DNA of 64,000 nt from Gonocerus acuteangulatus (GCA_946811695.1 OX328125.1:111623467-111687466); one strand, 5' to 3'. Shown: positions 20,203-31,314, counted from the stretch's first letter. Translations and numbers: made by a program. Notes: generated from the sequence alone by a model not told the origin.

Positions 20203-21060
20203 CCATCATAGTTGAAATGAACCGCAAATAAAAATAATATTATGAAATAGATACAGTACGTTAACAGCTGACTTGTGGTCGTCCTAGCAACGCATGCTGT
20301 CTAGGCGTGCCTGCTTTCTTTCTAACCAACTAGATATTCAAGTCCTAGCAACGCATGCTGCCTAGGCGTGCCTGCTTTCTTTAAAACCAACTAGATATTC
20401 AAGTCCTAGCAACGCATGCTGCCTAGGCGTGCCTGCTTTCTTTAAAACCAACTAGATATTCAAGTCCTAGCAACGCATGCTGCCTAGGCGTGCCTGCTTT
20501 CTTTAAAACCAACTAGATATTCAAGTCCTAGCAACGCATGCTGCCTAGGCGTGCCTGCTTTCTTTCTAACCCACTAGATATTCAAGTCCTAGCAACGCAT
20601 GCTGCCTAGGCGTGCCTGCTTTCTTTCTAACCAACTAGATATTCAAGTCCTAGCAACGCATGCTGCCTAGGCGTGCCTGCTTTCTTTCTAACCAACTAGA
20701 TATTCAAGTCCTAGCAACGCATGCTGCCTAGGCGTGCCTGCTTTCTTTCTAACCAACTAGATATTCAAGTCCTAGCAACGCATGCTGCCTAGGCGTGCCT
20801 GCTTTCTTTCTAACCAACTAGATATTCAAGTCCTAGCAACGCATGCTGCCTAGGCGTGCCTGCTTTCTTTAAAACCAACTAGATATTCAAACCCCTATAA
20901 AATTACTTAAAAATTTGAACATCAAGAAATCCTTTTACATCTTAAAGAGAGTGTCCATGCTAAATTTCATATTTTTCTGTCAAGTGGTTTGGGCTGGGCG
21001 ATGATAGGTCAGTGAGTGAGTGAGTGGTTTGGGCTGGGCGATGATAGGTCAGTGAGTGGT
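20203..21060 (-). mobile_element. Helitron-like repeat, part 2
   Basis: This continues the element interrupted by the PLE and is the reverse complement of about 47545-47802: CCATCATAGTTGAAATGAAC at the PLE junction, and GTGGTTTGGGCTGGGCGATG at the far end, where a 40-bp piece is duplicated (20980-21057). In between lies a 61-bp array that is a single degenerate unit in the paralogue. Confidence 0.7.
20281..20890. repeat. 61-bp minisatellite, 10 units
   Basis: GTCCTAGCAACGCATGCTG recurs at 20281, 20342, 20403 and on to 20830, an exact 61-bp period. Units differ mainly at CTTTCTAACC or CTTTAAAACC. The paralogous Helitron-like copy (near 47690-47725) has one divergent unit, so amplification happened within this copy. 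Confidence 0.95.
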
Positions 21061-21344
21061 ATTTGACAAATACACAGTAGATCTTGAATATAAGTTAAGA
21101 TGAAAAATATTATTACTGACTGTTCATTTCTACTTATTTCATTTCTTTGTATGTTTTATGATTATTTTCCATGCTCAAATAAGTTCTGGGAAAAATCTAT
21201 TCTTCACTGTTTATGCTCTGTTACCTATAGGTTTTAACAATAAAATGTTTTTACAAGTGATTCTTATTTGTAGATCTTTGAACAATATTTCATTTTTGGT
21301 TTAATTAATCTGTTTATCAATTCTGCATTTGTGACTTTTTCTTT
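21061..21344. other. AT-rich DNA before PLE end
   Basis: No gene is seen. The right part (CTTTTAGCTGACGAAGGCTA) resembles 61040-61100, so it is probably the inner side of a PLE terminal region. Confidence 0.4.
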
Positions 21345-21385
21345 TAGCTGACGAAGGCTACCAAAGATTAGCCGAAACGTCCTTA
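21345..21385 (+). ncRNA. Hammerhead-like motif
   Basis: CTGACGA core, stem II GGCTACC...GATTAGCC (with a mismatch), then GAAACGTC. The palindromic ACGT could make stem III. Stem I is weak (TAG against CTT). The same family occurs, better preserved, at 61050. Confidence 0.45.
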
Positions 21386-21399
21386 ATATAGCAAGGTAG

Positions 21400-21540
21400 G
21401 GATTGTCGGGGTTCGGTCACTGCTGCTTAATAAAACTACATTTTATCATAAAAATGGTTTTATTGTACCGACGTTTCGGCTTGAACTTCAAGCCTTTATC
21501 AGGGCTGTAAAAAACAAGTAGGACGGATGTAATACTGAAA
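21400..21540 (-). mobile_element. PLE terminal arm, inverted partner of 24065-24205
   Basis: About 140 bp, from GGATTGTCGGGGTTCGGTCA to CAAGTAGGACGGATGTAAT, is the reverse complement of 24065-24205. It includes one hammerhead-like motif. The two arms enclose a Tc1 element and a further 80-bp inverted repeat, forming nested mirror structures. Confidence 0.75.
21467..21505 (-). ncRNA. Hammerhead-like motif, near-consensus core
   Basis: Minus strand: GCC, CTGATAA (one change from CTGATGA), stem II GGCTTGA-AGT-TCAAGCC, GAAACGTC, GGT. Stem I forms with one G-U pair. It is the inverted partner of the motif at 24095-24133. Confidence 0.6.
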
Positions 21541-21703
21541 TATACATATATATACAGTTAGTAAAAAAATTCTACATACACTTATGATTATTTTGTTTTA
21601 ATCAAAAAAGAGGGTTAAAAGCGAAAGAGAAAAAACCATGAAACAATTTATTTATTTTTTTCCTTTTAAATATAAGCTCTTTTGATGAATTTTGAAAAAT
21701 TAT

Positions 21704-22650
21704 CTAATGATCAATGGGACCTCCCTTATTTGTTATAACCTCCCTCAGACGACTGTTCATTGTGCTAACTAGTTTTCTTGTAAAATTTGGATCGGTTTTC
21801 AGCCATTCCTCCTTAAGGGCCTCTGAGAGTTGATGTTTATTTTTTATTTTGTGATGCCTCAGCCTCCTTTTAAGATCCTGCCAGAGGTGCTCTATGGTGT
21901 TAAGGTCAGGCCATTGTGGTGGTGTTCTTAACTGACGTGAAGCATTGTACAGCAACCATTCTTCGACCTTTCTGGCACAATGTTTAGGATCCTTCCAGAG
22001 GTGCTCTATGGTGCTAAGGTCAGGCCATTGTGGTGGTGTTCTTAATTGACGTGAAGCATTGTACAGCAACCATTCTTCGGCCCTTCTGGCACAATGTTTA
22101 GGATCCTGCCAGAGGTGCTCTATGGTGCTAAGGTCAGGCCATTGTGGTGGTGTTCTTAACTGACGTGAAGCATTGTACAGCAACCATTCTTCGACCCTTC
22201 TGGCACAATGTTTAGGATCGTTGTTTTGTTGAAAAATAAAATTCAATCCTAGGCCTAACTTGGTGGTACTGGGTCAGAGATTTTCTTTTAGGACATCTAG
22301 TTATACATATTGGCCCATTATTCCCTCGATGATGTTCAAGTTTTCTACTCCAGCTGAAGCCATAGAGCCCCAAACCATGATCCCACCTCCTTCGTGCTTA
22401 ACTGTCGAGCGTAGGTTTTTCAATTTCATGGCCTCGTTTTTTCTCCTCCACACTTTCCTCCTATCAGCACCGTAAATATTAAATTTGGATTAATCCGTGA
22501 AAATCACTCTGTCGCAAAAACTGGTAGGCTTATCAAGGTAACTTTTCGCAAATGCCAACCGCTTTGCTCGGTTAACTTTGCTTATACGCGGCTTCTTGCA
22601 AGCCCTTCGCGATTTGAGATTATTTTTTTCAATAAATTATGTACCGTTTG
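21704..22650 (-). pseudogene. Tc1 transposase, degenerate, with triplicated 38-codon block
   Basis: On the minus strand, codons near 22490 read VIFTD-stop-SKFNI, the first-Asp region with the next codon mutated to a stop. Further on comes GGGIMVWGSMASAGV, then a frame break near 22250 and a C-terminal ORF (22246-21704). That ORF reads FQQNNDPKH, where family members have QQDND, so the second catalytic Asp is Asn. A 38-codon block from DPKHCARR to STIEHLW (third catalytic Glu) is repeated three times before the normal end KRRLRHHKIKNKHQL. The mutated first region, Asp-to-Asn change and block multiplication make the protein inactive. Confidence 0.8.
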
Positions 22651-22681
22651 AGGACCCAGTACCACCAAGTTAGGCCTAGGA

Positions 22682-23338
22682 TTGAATTTTATTTTTCAAC
22701 AAAACAACGATCCTAAACATTGTGCCAGAAGGGTCGAAGAATGGTTGCTGTACAATACTTCACGTCAGTTAAGAACACCACCACAATGGCCTGACCTTAG
22801 CACCATAGAGCACCTCTGGAAGGATCCTAAACATTGTGCCAGAAGGGCCGAAGAATGGTTGCTGTACAATGCTTCACGTCAGTTAAGAACACCACCACAA
22901 TGGCCTGACCTTAGCACCATAGAGCACCTCTAGCAGGATCCTAAACATTGTGCCAGAAGGGTCGAAGAATGGTTGCTGTACAATGCTTCACGTCAGTTAA
23001 GAACACCACCACAATGGCCTGACCTTAGCACCATAGAGCACCTCTAGCAGGATCCTAAACATTGTGCCAGAAGGGTCGAAGAATGGTTGCTGTACAATGC
23101 TTCACGTCAGTTAAGAACACCACCACAATGGCCTGACCTTAGCACCATAGAGCACCTCTGGCAGGATCTTAAAAGGAGGCTGAGGCATCACAAAATAAAA
23201 AATAAACATCAACTCTCAGAGGCCCTTAAGGAGGAATGGCTGAAAACCGATCCAAATTTTACAATAAAACTAGTTAGCACAATGAACAGTCGTCTGAGGG
23301 AGGTAATAACAAATAAGGGAGGTCCCATTGATCATTAG
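22682..23338 (+). pseudogene. Tc1 transposase C-terminal half, inverted duplicate, four 38-codon blocks
   Basis: The forward strand repeats the C-terminal half found on the minus strand at 22246-21704. GATCCTAAACATTGTGCCAG begins blocks at 22709, 22823, 22937 and 23051, exactly 114 bp apart (38 codons, frame preserved). Two blocks end in TAG instead of TGG, splitting the frame into 22682-22933 and 23087-23338. The last block runs into the true end, KRRLRHHKIKNKHQLSEAL. The second catalytic Asp is again Asn (QQNND). There is no N-terminal half. Confidence 0.85.
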
Positions 23339-23605
23339 ATAATTTTTGTTAAATATTTGAATTGATAATTATTATATTATTTGCCGCGTATGCAGACTTT
23401 TTTTGCGAAATTTATTGTTACTTTTTCTATATTATTTTTTATTGGAGTTATAAAATTTTTTAAAATGTACCAAATTCATCAAAAGAGCTTATATTTAAAA
23501 TGAAAAAATTAATAAATTGTTTCATGGTTTTTTCTCTTTCGCTTTTAACCCTCTTTTTTGATTAAAACAAAATAATCATAAGTGTATGTAGACTTTTTTT
23601 ACTAA

Positions 23606-23653
<48 letters not shown>

Positions 23654-23689
23654 ATTCATACACAAATACACATACATATATACATACAT

Positions 23690-24010
23690 ACATATATGGA
23701 AAAAGACAAAAACATAAAATACTAGAACATAATATATAGAAGAACAATGTGCTCTAGAAGTGTTTGGACCAACTCCTTTCTTCCTATGTTTCCCTGTATT
23801 AACTGTCAGAAATGATCCCGCATTTGTGAGGAATAGTTCTCTATCTTCCCATCGGTAAGCCCATATTGTTATTCTTATATCTAATCTAATATGTAATCTG
23901 TTATTCTTATATCTGTTCTCCTAATAATCCAAACACTTCTAGAGCACATTGTTATTCTATATATTATGTTCTAGTATTTTATGTTTTTGTCTTTTTCCAT
24001 ATATGTATGT
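23690..24010. repeat. Inverted repeat, about 80-bp arms
   Basis: GAACAATGTGCTCTAGAAGT near 23742 and its complement near 23936, with arms extending through CATAAAATACTAGAACATAA. The spacer is 23771-23928. It lies inside the larger inverted PLE arms. Confidence 0.8.
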
Positions 24011-24025
24011 GTATATGTGTATGTA

Positions 24026-24062
<37 letters not shown>

Positions 24063-24064
24063 CA

Positions 24065-24215
24065 TTATTACATCCGTCCTACTTGTTTTTTACAGCCCTG
24101 ATGAAGGCTTGAAGTTCAAGCCGAAACGTCGGCACAATAAAACCATTTTTATGATAAAATGTAGTTTTATTAAGTAGCAGTGACCGAACCCCGACAATCC
24201 CTACCTTGCATCATC
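24065..24215 (+). mobile_element. PLE terminal arm
   Basis: Mirror partner of 21400-21540, running ATTACATCCGTCCTACTTGT to GAACCCCGACAATCCCTACC. It is preceded by a (TA)n tract and contains the best hammerhead-like motif of this family. Confidence 0.75.
24095..24133 (+). ncRNA. Hammerhead ribozyme-like motif with consensus core
   Basis: GCC, CTGATGA, stem II GGCTTGA-AGT-TCAAGCC, GAAACGTC, GGC. All core bases agree with the hammerhead consensus (CUGANGA, GAA, NUH). GCC pairs with GGC as stem I. Stem III would be the self-complementary ACGT, so folding probably needs two copies, as proposed for dimeric hammerheads in retroelements. Confidence 0.7.
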
Positions 24216-24780
24216 TACGGTCAACGATCTCCTCTCAAGGCCTTAATATAGGTTTTCACAAAACTCCTATTGATGTTTTCCTCGTCGAATCCCAACTTTT
24301 CCTTGACTGCTTATCACCTCGACGGCTAACTACCTACAAATAGATTATAAATCTGACTATACTTTGTGAAATATCTTCGAAGAAGACTATGGTTTATTAT
24401 TGGTGAAATCGGTGGAATAGAGATGAATGGTGAATGCTTCCAGACGAACGGACAAGACCCAGACCTTTATGGTTGGATACCTCGACATCACGATCAATAA
24501 ATCCTTCATCTCGCCTTTATGTATCAATATATTACACTACATTCATATCAATCAAGGAGGTAAACGGGAATTTTGGTTGCAAGCAAAAAGGGATTAAAAT
24601 CAATTTTGTTTAAGGCGATATCTGTAACCGTTTTCGGAAAAGGTTTATACCCCACATTTTCTAACTACTTTTCTATTTGGGTACTTAGAATCGTGAGAAT
24701 CAGTGGAAATATTTTCTACATGCTTGAAATTAATACGAATATAATGCCTTGACTATTTCACAATGATTGTGGGTTATTTT
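24216..24780. other. Probable PLE-related non-coding DNA
   Basis: TCGTCGAATCCCAACTTTTC and CACCTCGACGGCTAACTAC (24275-24335) resemble sequences flanking the hammerhead-like motif at 61050 (GCCGAATCCCAACC; TAGTTAGCCGTCGAGGTGAT near 60728). This may be part of the same family. No protein is readable. Confidence 0.4.
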
Positions 24781-24850
24781 TTTTTTTTTTTTTTTTTTAT
24801 ATTTATTTTATGAGCTTTTCGCAACTATAGCGACTTGCTCAGAACAAACA
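24775..24850 (-). mobile_element. LINE 3' tail, reversed
   Basis: On the minus strand GAGCAAGTCGCTATAGTTGC and GAAAAGCTCATAAAATAAAT end in an A-tract (T-run 24776-24799). This is the 3' terminus of the LINE family at 1511-1935. Coding sequence is absent. Confidence 0.65.
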
Positions 24851-25039
24851 TTACACATACGTACATACATACACATCTACATGCATATATACTTAGATAC
24901 AATTTGGTTATTACATATGTGCATACAAACACATTATTATATATATGATTGTGGGTTAATACAATGAGAAATTACAGGGACAACGTTCTAATATGATTAT
25001 TTTCGGTCAATTACAGCCATGGTAAAGGTACGTACATTC

Positions 25040-25115
25040 TATCGTTCCTATCTTTAAAAAAGTCCGACTCGCAGGAACTGCAGCATCTTAGCGCGGTTCC
25101 GTTCATGTCCCTAGT
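25040..25115 (-). repeat. Dispersed repeat (AGTCGGACT family)
   Basis: AAAAAAGTCCGACTCGCAGG and GTCCCTAGTGCCAT are found in reverse orientation at 48570-48632 and 51745-51815, and partly at 58585-58620. A multicopy element of unknown class. Confidence 0.5.
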
Positions 25116-25352
25116 GCCATTTGATAAGCTTAGAAAATAAATAAACTTTTTTTTTTTTTATATATCTCGTGAAAATTGTCAAAATCCTCTCGAATATCTC
25201 GAATAAAAGTGATATTAAGGCGTCAGGGACACCGACAGTAACTAACTTTTACACAGATGCGGAAATTACACAATCCGGCTCTCATTCTAAAGCAAAGCTC
25301 TATAAATCAATACAAAATATGCCTAATAAAGCCTTTCTAGAGGGTACAGAAG

Positions 25353-25604
25353 CATGGGCATATATGAGGGGGGGGGGCTGAGGGGGCTGCAGCCCCTCCC
25401 GAAATTTTGAATTAATGATGAAAACTTCTCGTAAAACCCTTAAAAATAAATTAAATAAGATCACTTAGTTCATAAAACATATTTTATTTTACGTGTAATA
25501 GCGTTTTAGTTGCCTAAAACTATTCCAAGCTCTAAATATTTAGTATTCCATACCCTGGAAATGGTCTCAGCCCCCCCCCGAAATTGTTTTTATATACGTC
25601 CATG
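25353..25604 (-). mobile_element. Short TIR element (MITE), copy 2
   Basis: Reverse-oriented relative of 4102-4380, with termini CATGGGCATATAT and ATATACGTCCATG. Flanks TACAGAAG (25345-25352) and TACAGAAC (25605-25612) form an 8-bp target duplication with one difference, in line with a hAT-type element. No protein is encoded. Confidence 0.75.
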
Positions 25605-25612
25605 TACAGAAC

Positions 25613-26937
25613 CTTTTTGTAGAGCATTTAGTAAGCTTTCGAATGGTAATCTTCCGCTTCACAAGATTGTCAACGGTTTTCGAGATACTAACGAAAGTAT
25701 ACAAAGTTACCAAAACTTTTTTTGTCTGTTAATAAAATATTTTATTCTAACTCTTCCTTTACCCTAAACGTAACAAAAATTTCAACATATTAGTGTTGAT
25801 GAAATTCGAACACGCAGAAAATGTTTCAACTGTATCCCATAATTCTAAGTACCAAAATCAAAGACAAACAACCCTCCCTAGGAAGGACGCTAGGCAGTTG
25901 AAAAGCTAAATCTTGGAAATCCATATCTCTAACATTAAATTGATTTCTTATTTTTCTTAACCTGTTTTATTTTCAAATACATTATCCAACTCTAAGCAAT
26001 TAAAAAATAACAAGGAATAAAAATATAAAATTTTAGGCACTTTCAACACTTGTTCACACTGAGTAAAACAATATAAACAGATCTAAGGTGTTACACGGTA
26101 GCTGGTGAAAGAATGAATGAGGTCTCGTATTGCAATTCTCTGTATGCAGGGTCTACTTCCAGGTAGTCATATACTTTTACTGCCCTTTACCGTTACTCAG
26201 AAAGCTCTTTGTGTTTACAAACAAAGGACTCGGTATAGACCACCCGTATTAACCCAAAAGTGATTATGTCAAGCTTGATGAACTTCCTGAATTAAATTAA
26301 GGAATTTAAGAGTGCTTAAAATAGGTTCTTGATCTAGTCAAAAAATTCAAGGAGAATTACACCACGAATAGAAAATTTCGGCCAAACAGAAGGAAAATAA
26401 CAATAACAAGGATAGTTAAACTTCGTTTTCAAAGATTGTTAGTTGTAACACAAAAACGGTCACTCATGATTCTAATAAATTAACTGTGAAGGGTGATTAC
26501 ACAAATATTCCTGTTGAGGCTTTAAAGCTTCAACTCAAAAAACATATTAACCCACAGGTAATATCTAGATATTCGTACGGCATCTTCGAATTCTAACAAA
26601 CAAAATATTGCTTCTAATTATACGTATCCTGTTTACTGACAAATACATTTGACTACTATAAGAAATTACAAAAATGACGAGCAGTGAAAAAAAAAACTGC
26701 GGGAAACACACAAATAGATCCGTTTAAATAAACGAAACTAACTAACTAAGTTTTAAGCACTTATTTCTCCTAATGTGACGACCCCATCAAACATTTCTTC
26801 AAAACATTTTTCCACGATTTCCTAACCCTTTTTGAGATATTAATGAAAATATACGAAGAGGGCCTAATAGATATTCATACGGGATCTGAGAATCCCAAGA
26901 TTCCGCAAAAATAAAATATTCTAATTATACGTATCCT

Positions 26938-26970
<33 letters not shown>

Positions 26971-28100
26971 TTTTTTTTTACGGCGCATCTACTTCTAGGT
27001 CATTAGCGCCCGTATCCTGTGTTATTGGCATATACATTTGACTACTATAAGCAATAGCAAACAATAGGGAATATGCCAAAGAACTCGGATTAGGAGCCTC
27101 GACAGTTTCAAGACATTTGAAGGAAATCGGCAAATCCAAAACTGACATTTAATACGGTACAGCCTGATATATTTCTAACAATGAATTGTTTTTCTTATTT
27201 TAATTAATCTGTTTTATTGTCAAAAACATTATCCAACTATAAGAAATGAAAAAATAGGAATAAAAACAGACCAAAAGAACCGTATGAAATAAACGAAATC
27301 AATTACTTCAAAGTTTAAGCACTTATTTCATCCGATTGACATCGCTTATTCAAAACTTTCCTCAAAACCTTTTTTGTAGACCATTTAGTAAGCTTTCGAA
27401 TGGTAACCTTTCGCTTCCCAAGATTTTCAATCGTTTTCAAGATATTAATGGAAGTATACGAAGTTCCCAAAATTTTCATTATTTCTAGCAACAGAAAATT
27501 GGTCTCATTTTTCCTATCCTGTTTTACATACAAATACATTTTCCCAACATAAGAAATTAAAAAAATAAAAAGCAATAAAAACCAATGGAAAGAGACAAAA
27601 ATTACAAAAAGAACGACAAAAACCCGTTCATCAGAAAAAAACAGACGTATTTGAAGATTTAAGCACTTATTTCTCCGATTGACATAACCTAATCAAAAAT
27701 AGTTTTAGAATCTTTTTTGTAGAAAATTTAGTAAGCTTTCAAATAGTTTCTATCCACTTACCACGATTTCCCAACCGTGTTCGAGATATTAATGAAAGTA
27801 TACAAAGTTCCCAAAACTTTTCATGTCTGTTAATAAAATATTTTATTCTAACCCTTCCTTAACTCCAAACGTAACAAAACTTTCAACAAATTAGTTTTAA
27901 TGAAAGAAGAACATGCAGATAATGTTTCAACTGAATCCCGTGATTCTAAGTACCCAAACCAAAAACGGTATACAAAAACTATTTTTCCAATTTTCTCGAA
28001 AACGGTTAAAGCTATCGCCTTGAAAATGGTTTCATTCGTTTTCCTAGCCCAAGAAGCATATAAAAAGAGTCCTTACAAGCTTATGAACTCAAAAACGTAA
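25613..28100. repeat. Degenerate dispersed/tandem repeat region
   Basis: A recurring motif order is found several times: a polarised stretch with TTTGTAGA, GTAAGCTTTCGAATGGTAA, CCACGATTT and GAGATATTAATGAAAGTATAC. Recognisable copies are near 25610-25700, 26760-26860, 27315-27480 and 27660-27820, with a further copy at 59050-59197 and reversed relatives near 46050-46200 and 51340-51440. Spacing is irregular. Short ORFs in this region are not supported. Confidence 0.6.
26940..27010 (-). mobile_element. 5'-truncated SINE tail with target duplication
   Basis: Only the tail remains (minus: GGCGCTAATGACCTAGAAGT, AGATGCGCCGT, then poly(A)). Flanking CGTATCCTGT occurs at 26930-26939 and 27011-27020. 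A paralogous unfilled site, TATACGTATCCTGTTTACTG, is near 26620. A heavily 5'-truncated insertion of the family at 50449-50667. Confidence 0.8.
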
Positions 28101-28259
28101 GCGTTACGATTTTTTTTGCGCGAATTTCGCCCCAAACGCCATCTTCCAGTGGGCGGATTTTGCTGGTTAACGAACTTGACCTTTAAAATTGGACGCCAGA
28201 TTTTTGTACCAAATTTCATCAAAATCGGACCATCAGGGAAGCCAGAAATGAGCGAACAG

Positions 28260-28306
<47 letters not shown>

Positions 28307-28470
28307 TATACATATATATATATATATATATACAAATTTGAACCACCATTATTTTCGGTCTCTAGGGGTTCTGAAACGCGAAATTTTCTTGTCGGCACTT
28401 CCGGATTGTTTCATTGTATCAACCTTATAAGCGGGGTTCCTCCCTATGGGGGAGGGAGGAACCGCGCTAA
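28101..28470 (-). repeat. TE end with TGTCTGTTCGCTC motif and (TA)n
   Basis: Reverse strand of 28200-28262 reads TTTGTCTGTTCGCTCATTTC, TGATGGTCCGATTTTGATG and AAATTTGGTAC. The TTTGTCTGTTCGCTC and GGTCCGATT parts match the 146-bp satellite unit. The right part (28322-28465) matches 15284-15415. One member of a dispersed family related to the satellite. Confidence 0.6.
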
Positions 28471-29200
28471 AAGACAGTTTAAGTGTTTTTTTTTATTGTT
28501 TGGAAGGGTGTATTCAACCGTGGGAAGTCATGGGCACCCAACAAAGGAAGGAGTTCCTTAAATAAATCTAAATATACTGTTAAAAGTTGATTATATGGAA
28601 AATGAAGAATTGAAATCAGGAAGGGAAAAATAATTAAAAAAATTAAGAAAAAAAAAATATCTAAAAGTCTTCCACCCAAAGCGCGGAAAGGGCACCGCCC
28701 GAGCCCAGAACCATCGCGACACCGCTGCGCTGCTCTCCTTGTAAAAATGCATTAGCAGGGGAAACTTAATCATGGAAGGCTCTACTGGGAGTTGTGCTCG
28801 CCCCTCCCCCGGGAGGGCGTCCACAATCTCCAGAGCCCGGGACTGTAACAGTCCAGAGAGTGCAGCGATGTCACGGCAGGACCGAACCCGGCGGAGCCCA
28901 GGCCACGGATAGGGAGAGAAGCTGCACCTCACCAAATAAACCTTGTAATTATTGCTGTTTCGCATTTACAAAACTAAATTATTTATGAAAGTTGGTATTT
29001 TTGCTGGAGTCAATTGAGTATTCTATATATTAATTTCTTTAGTTGTTGATTAGAAAAAAAAAAATTAGAATATGAAAATAAATAAAGGTGAGGTGAGAAG
29101 AACGATCCGAAGCAGAGGAGCAGAGGACAGCCCGAGGACCCAGCACTAGCTCTCTCTTGGAGTCTATGATGAGGCTCTTACAGGTTTAAGTGCTTTGCGA
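28471..29200. other. Locally GC-rich stretch (about 28660-28930), function unknown
   Basis: In an otherwise AT-rich window, 28660-28930 is GC-rich with many CG dinucleotides (AAAGCGCGGAAAGGGCACCG; CCCCTCCCCCGGGAGGGCGT). A minus ORF covers part of it (28591-28965) but matches no family I know. It could be a CpG-rich regulatory region, a degraded exon or a transposon 5' end. Confidence 0.35.
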
Positions 29201-30644
29201 CACTTTTTTCATGTTTTTATTCTTATTTAGATTGAAATGAGGCAGGAAGTAAAGTTTCACGATAATTCGAGATTGAGCACTAATAGCTAAGAATTGACCC
29301 GATTTAGTTAGAATAAATATGATTTTGCTTTTACAAAGTAGACTATTGCGTTAGATAGAGATATCAGACTTTGTCTAGTTCCATTATTCTTAAAACTAAA
29401 AAGATTGGCCGATGGAGATCGATGCCCCCCCCCCATTCACTCAGGATGATGGATAGTATCGAATATAGACACTAACATCGATTCTTCTAGCTCGATATGC
29501 CAAGGCCGAGGTTGGCAGCCCTGTATAAGGAAGTCTGTAGCTTTCTTCATTTGGGGAAAAGTTCCTATACAAATAAAACAAATTACTTACATTTAAAAAA
29601 AGAAATTATTAAGAAACAATTATAAAAAAAAAGAATGAAAATATAACAAAAAAAAACATTATTAAATGGAAAAAAAAGTATATAACTTAATAAAAGTAGA
29701 GAGAATAAAAAGCTAGTATTTAGATACTTCTTAATTATATACAATATAAAAACTGTAAATAAGTAGCCTAATGTTATATTATCTTTAATTTAATTTGTTT
29801 CTGGCCTTTAAATGTTTGATTTCGTAACTGCGTTTGGGCTGGATAGGAGGTGAACATATCAAAAGTCCCTAGCCTATGAGCCGGGTGGGAGGGGGGGTTT
29901 AGAAGGTCCCATTTTTCTGAGTTTCGCTTATATCTCAGAAACCATGAGTCCTAGCGACATGACCATTATATAACAAATGAAAGCTGATTAAATTTGCTAC
30001 AAGTTGTACCTATAAAGTTTTTCCAAAAATCTTTACTTCTCGAAATATCCGCTCTTGAAAGTCTGTCATTTTCGGGAAAAACACTTTTCCTTGCCCTTTT
30101 TGATCCGATAACTCTTCAACGAAAGACCCAAAAAATATCTGCCAGTTAAAGGGTTTTAGAGCATTGCATTCCCTTCAATAATATATATTACTTTGCTAAT
30201 TTATGTATTTTCCTTCAAACGTTAAAACAATTTCAGTGTTCATCGTGAAATCTGAAATTGATTTAACATTTGTTGTTTCAAGTTAACAACTTGCCTAAAG
30301 AACGTTTTCACTGTTTTTCCAAAAGCATATTTCATTTTTTTCCGAATCGTTCGCATGGAAAAAACATCAAACCAATTATTTATTTGCAGATACTAAGTGC
30401 TTTTCTATCAGACCAGTACTTTATCATTCTTTCTGATAAATCCATACCTCTGTTTGTCTCTGATATTCTTTCCTGCTTCATGGAGCCACTTATTTTCCTT
30501 CCTTGATATTTTCTTTAGATTTTCTCTGTCTCTTAGAACTTCTTTAGATATCGTCGACACAAATGCAAAGTATCGAATTTGAAAAAACGCACTTTTCATA
30601 TTCAATCTATACTGATTGCTGTACGTTTTGGTAAACTCTCGGAA
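29201..30644. other. AT-rich DNA, nothing recognised
   Basis: Contains homopolymer runs and short low-complexity ORFs on both strands. A motif order like that of Helitron-like repeats (CATATCAAAAGTCCC...GGAGGGGGGGTTTAGAAGG near 29855-29910) hints at another degenerate copy. Confidence 0.35.
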
Positions 30645-31249
30645 ATTAATGGGTAAAACTGGAGGAGAGCGTCCTCAGCGCGGATTTTTTTCAAATTTTG
30701 CACTATAACGTATTTTGATGCACTAAACACGAATCCGTTAAAAAAAAAAAATGTTGCTCTCAACTAGGAAAGAAGTTATTACGGAATAAAATTCACTGTT
30801 ATTGAGGTTAAAGTAAACAGCGTATTTGTAAACATGCGCATGCGCAGATATCTAACATTAAGAAACAAAGAACTCTCATTTGAAAGGTTGATAAACTATT
30901 TATAACCTCCATAACATCGGAATTCTATCCATAACAGCGAGTTGGATTGACTAGAGTTTTGATATCTTCTTGAGCGAGCGTAGTGAGCGGAAACGCATAG
31001 CACGTCTGCCCAAAAGTCGTCCTAGACATTCTTCTTAATATGCATATTTATTATTACGCTGTGAACTTTAACACTTTAACTTTTAACTTTAACAGTGAAC
31101 TTTAGTGCATAATAACTTCTCTCCTAGTTGAGAGCAACTTTTTTTTTTTAACGGATTCGTGTTTATTGTATCAAAATACGTTGTAGTGCAAAATTTGAAA
31201 AAAAAAAAATCGGTGCTGAGGATGCTCTCCTTCAGTTTTACCAATTAAT
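30645..31249. mobile_element. Foldback-type element with about 145-bp inverted arms
   Basis: Left arm 30645-30785 (ATTAATGGGTAAAACTGGAG, GCACTATAACGTATTTTGAT, ACACGAATCCGTTAAAAA) is the imperfect reverse complement of 31100-31249, ending CAGTTTTACCAATTAAT. The spacer is about 310 bp and non-coding. No clear target duplication was found. Confidence 0.7.
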
Positions 31250-31314
31250 GAAAAATATTTATCAACTACATAAAATCAAACTAACGAATGTGCATTAAAT
31301 CTAGTTAGAATATA

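Larger units (their letters stand above)
21555..23608. mobile_element. Tc1-like element rearranged into a mirror structure
   Basis: Ends are CAGTTAGTAAAAAAA and its complement, each next to a TA (21553-21554; 23609-23610), as for Tc1/mariner insertions. The inverted arms are far longer than normal: both 21555-22246 and 22680-23608 contain the 3' UTR and the C-terminal half of the same transposase, facing outward from a central region (22247-22680). An ordinary Tc1 carries the transposase once. The right arm contains about 115 bp (23340-23460) that the left arm lacks. Confidence 0.85.

Noticed and set aside
28591..28965. 124-codon minus ORF in the GC-rich island as a host gene
   Set aside because: No recognisable domain, start context or splice pattern; GC-rich DNA gives long frames by chance.
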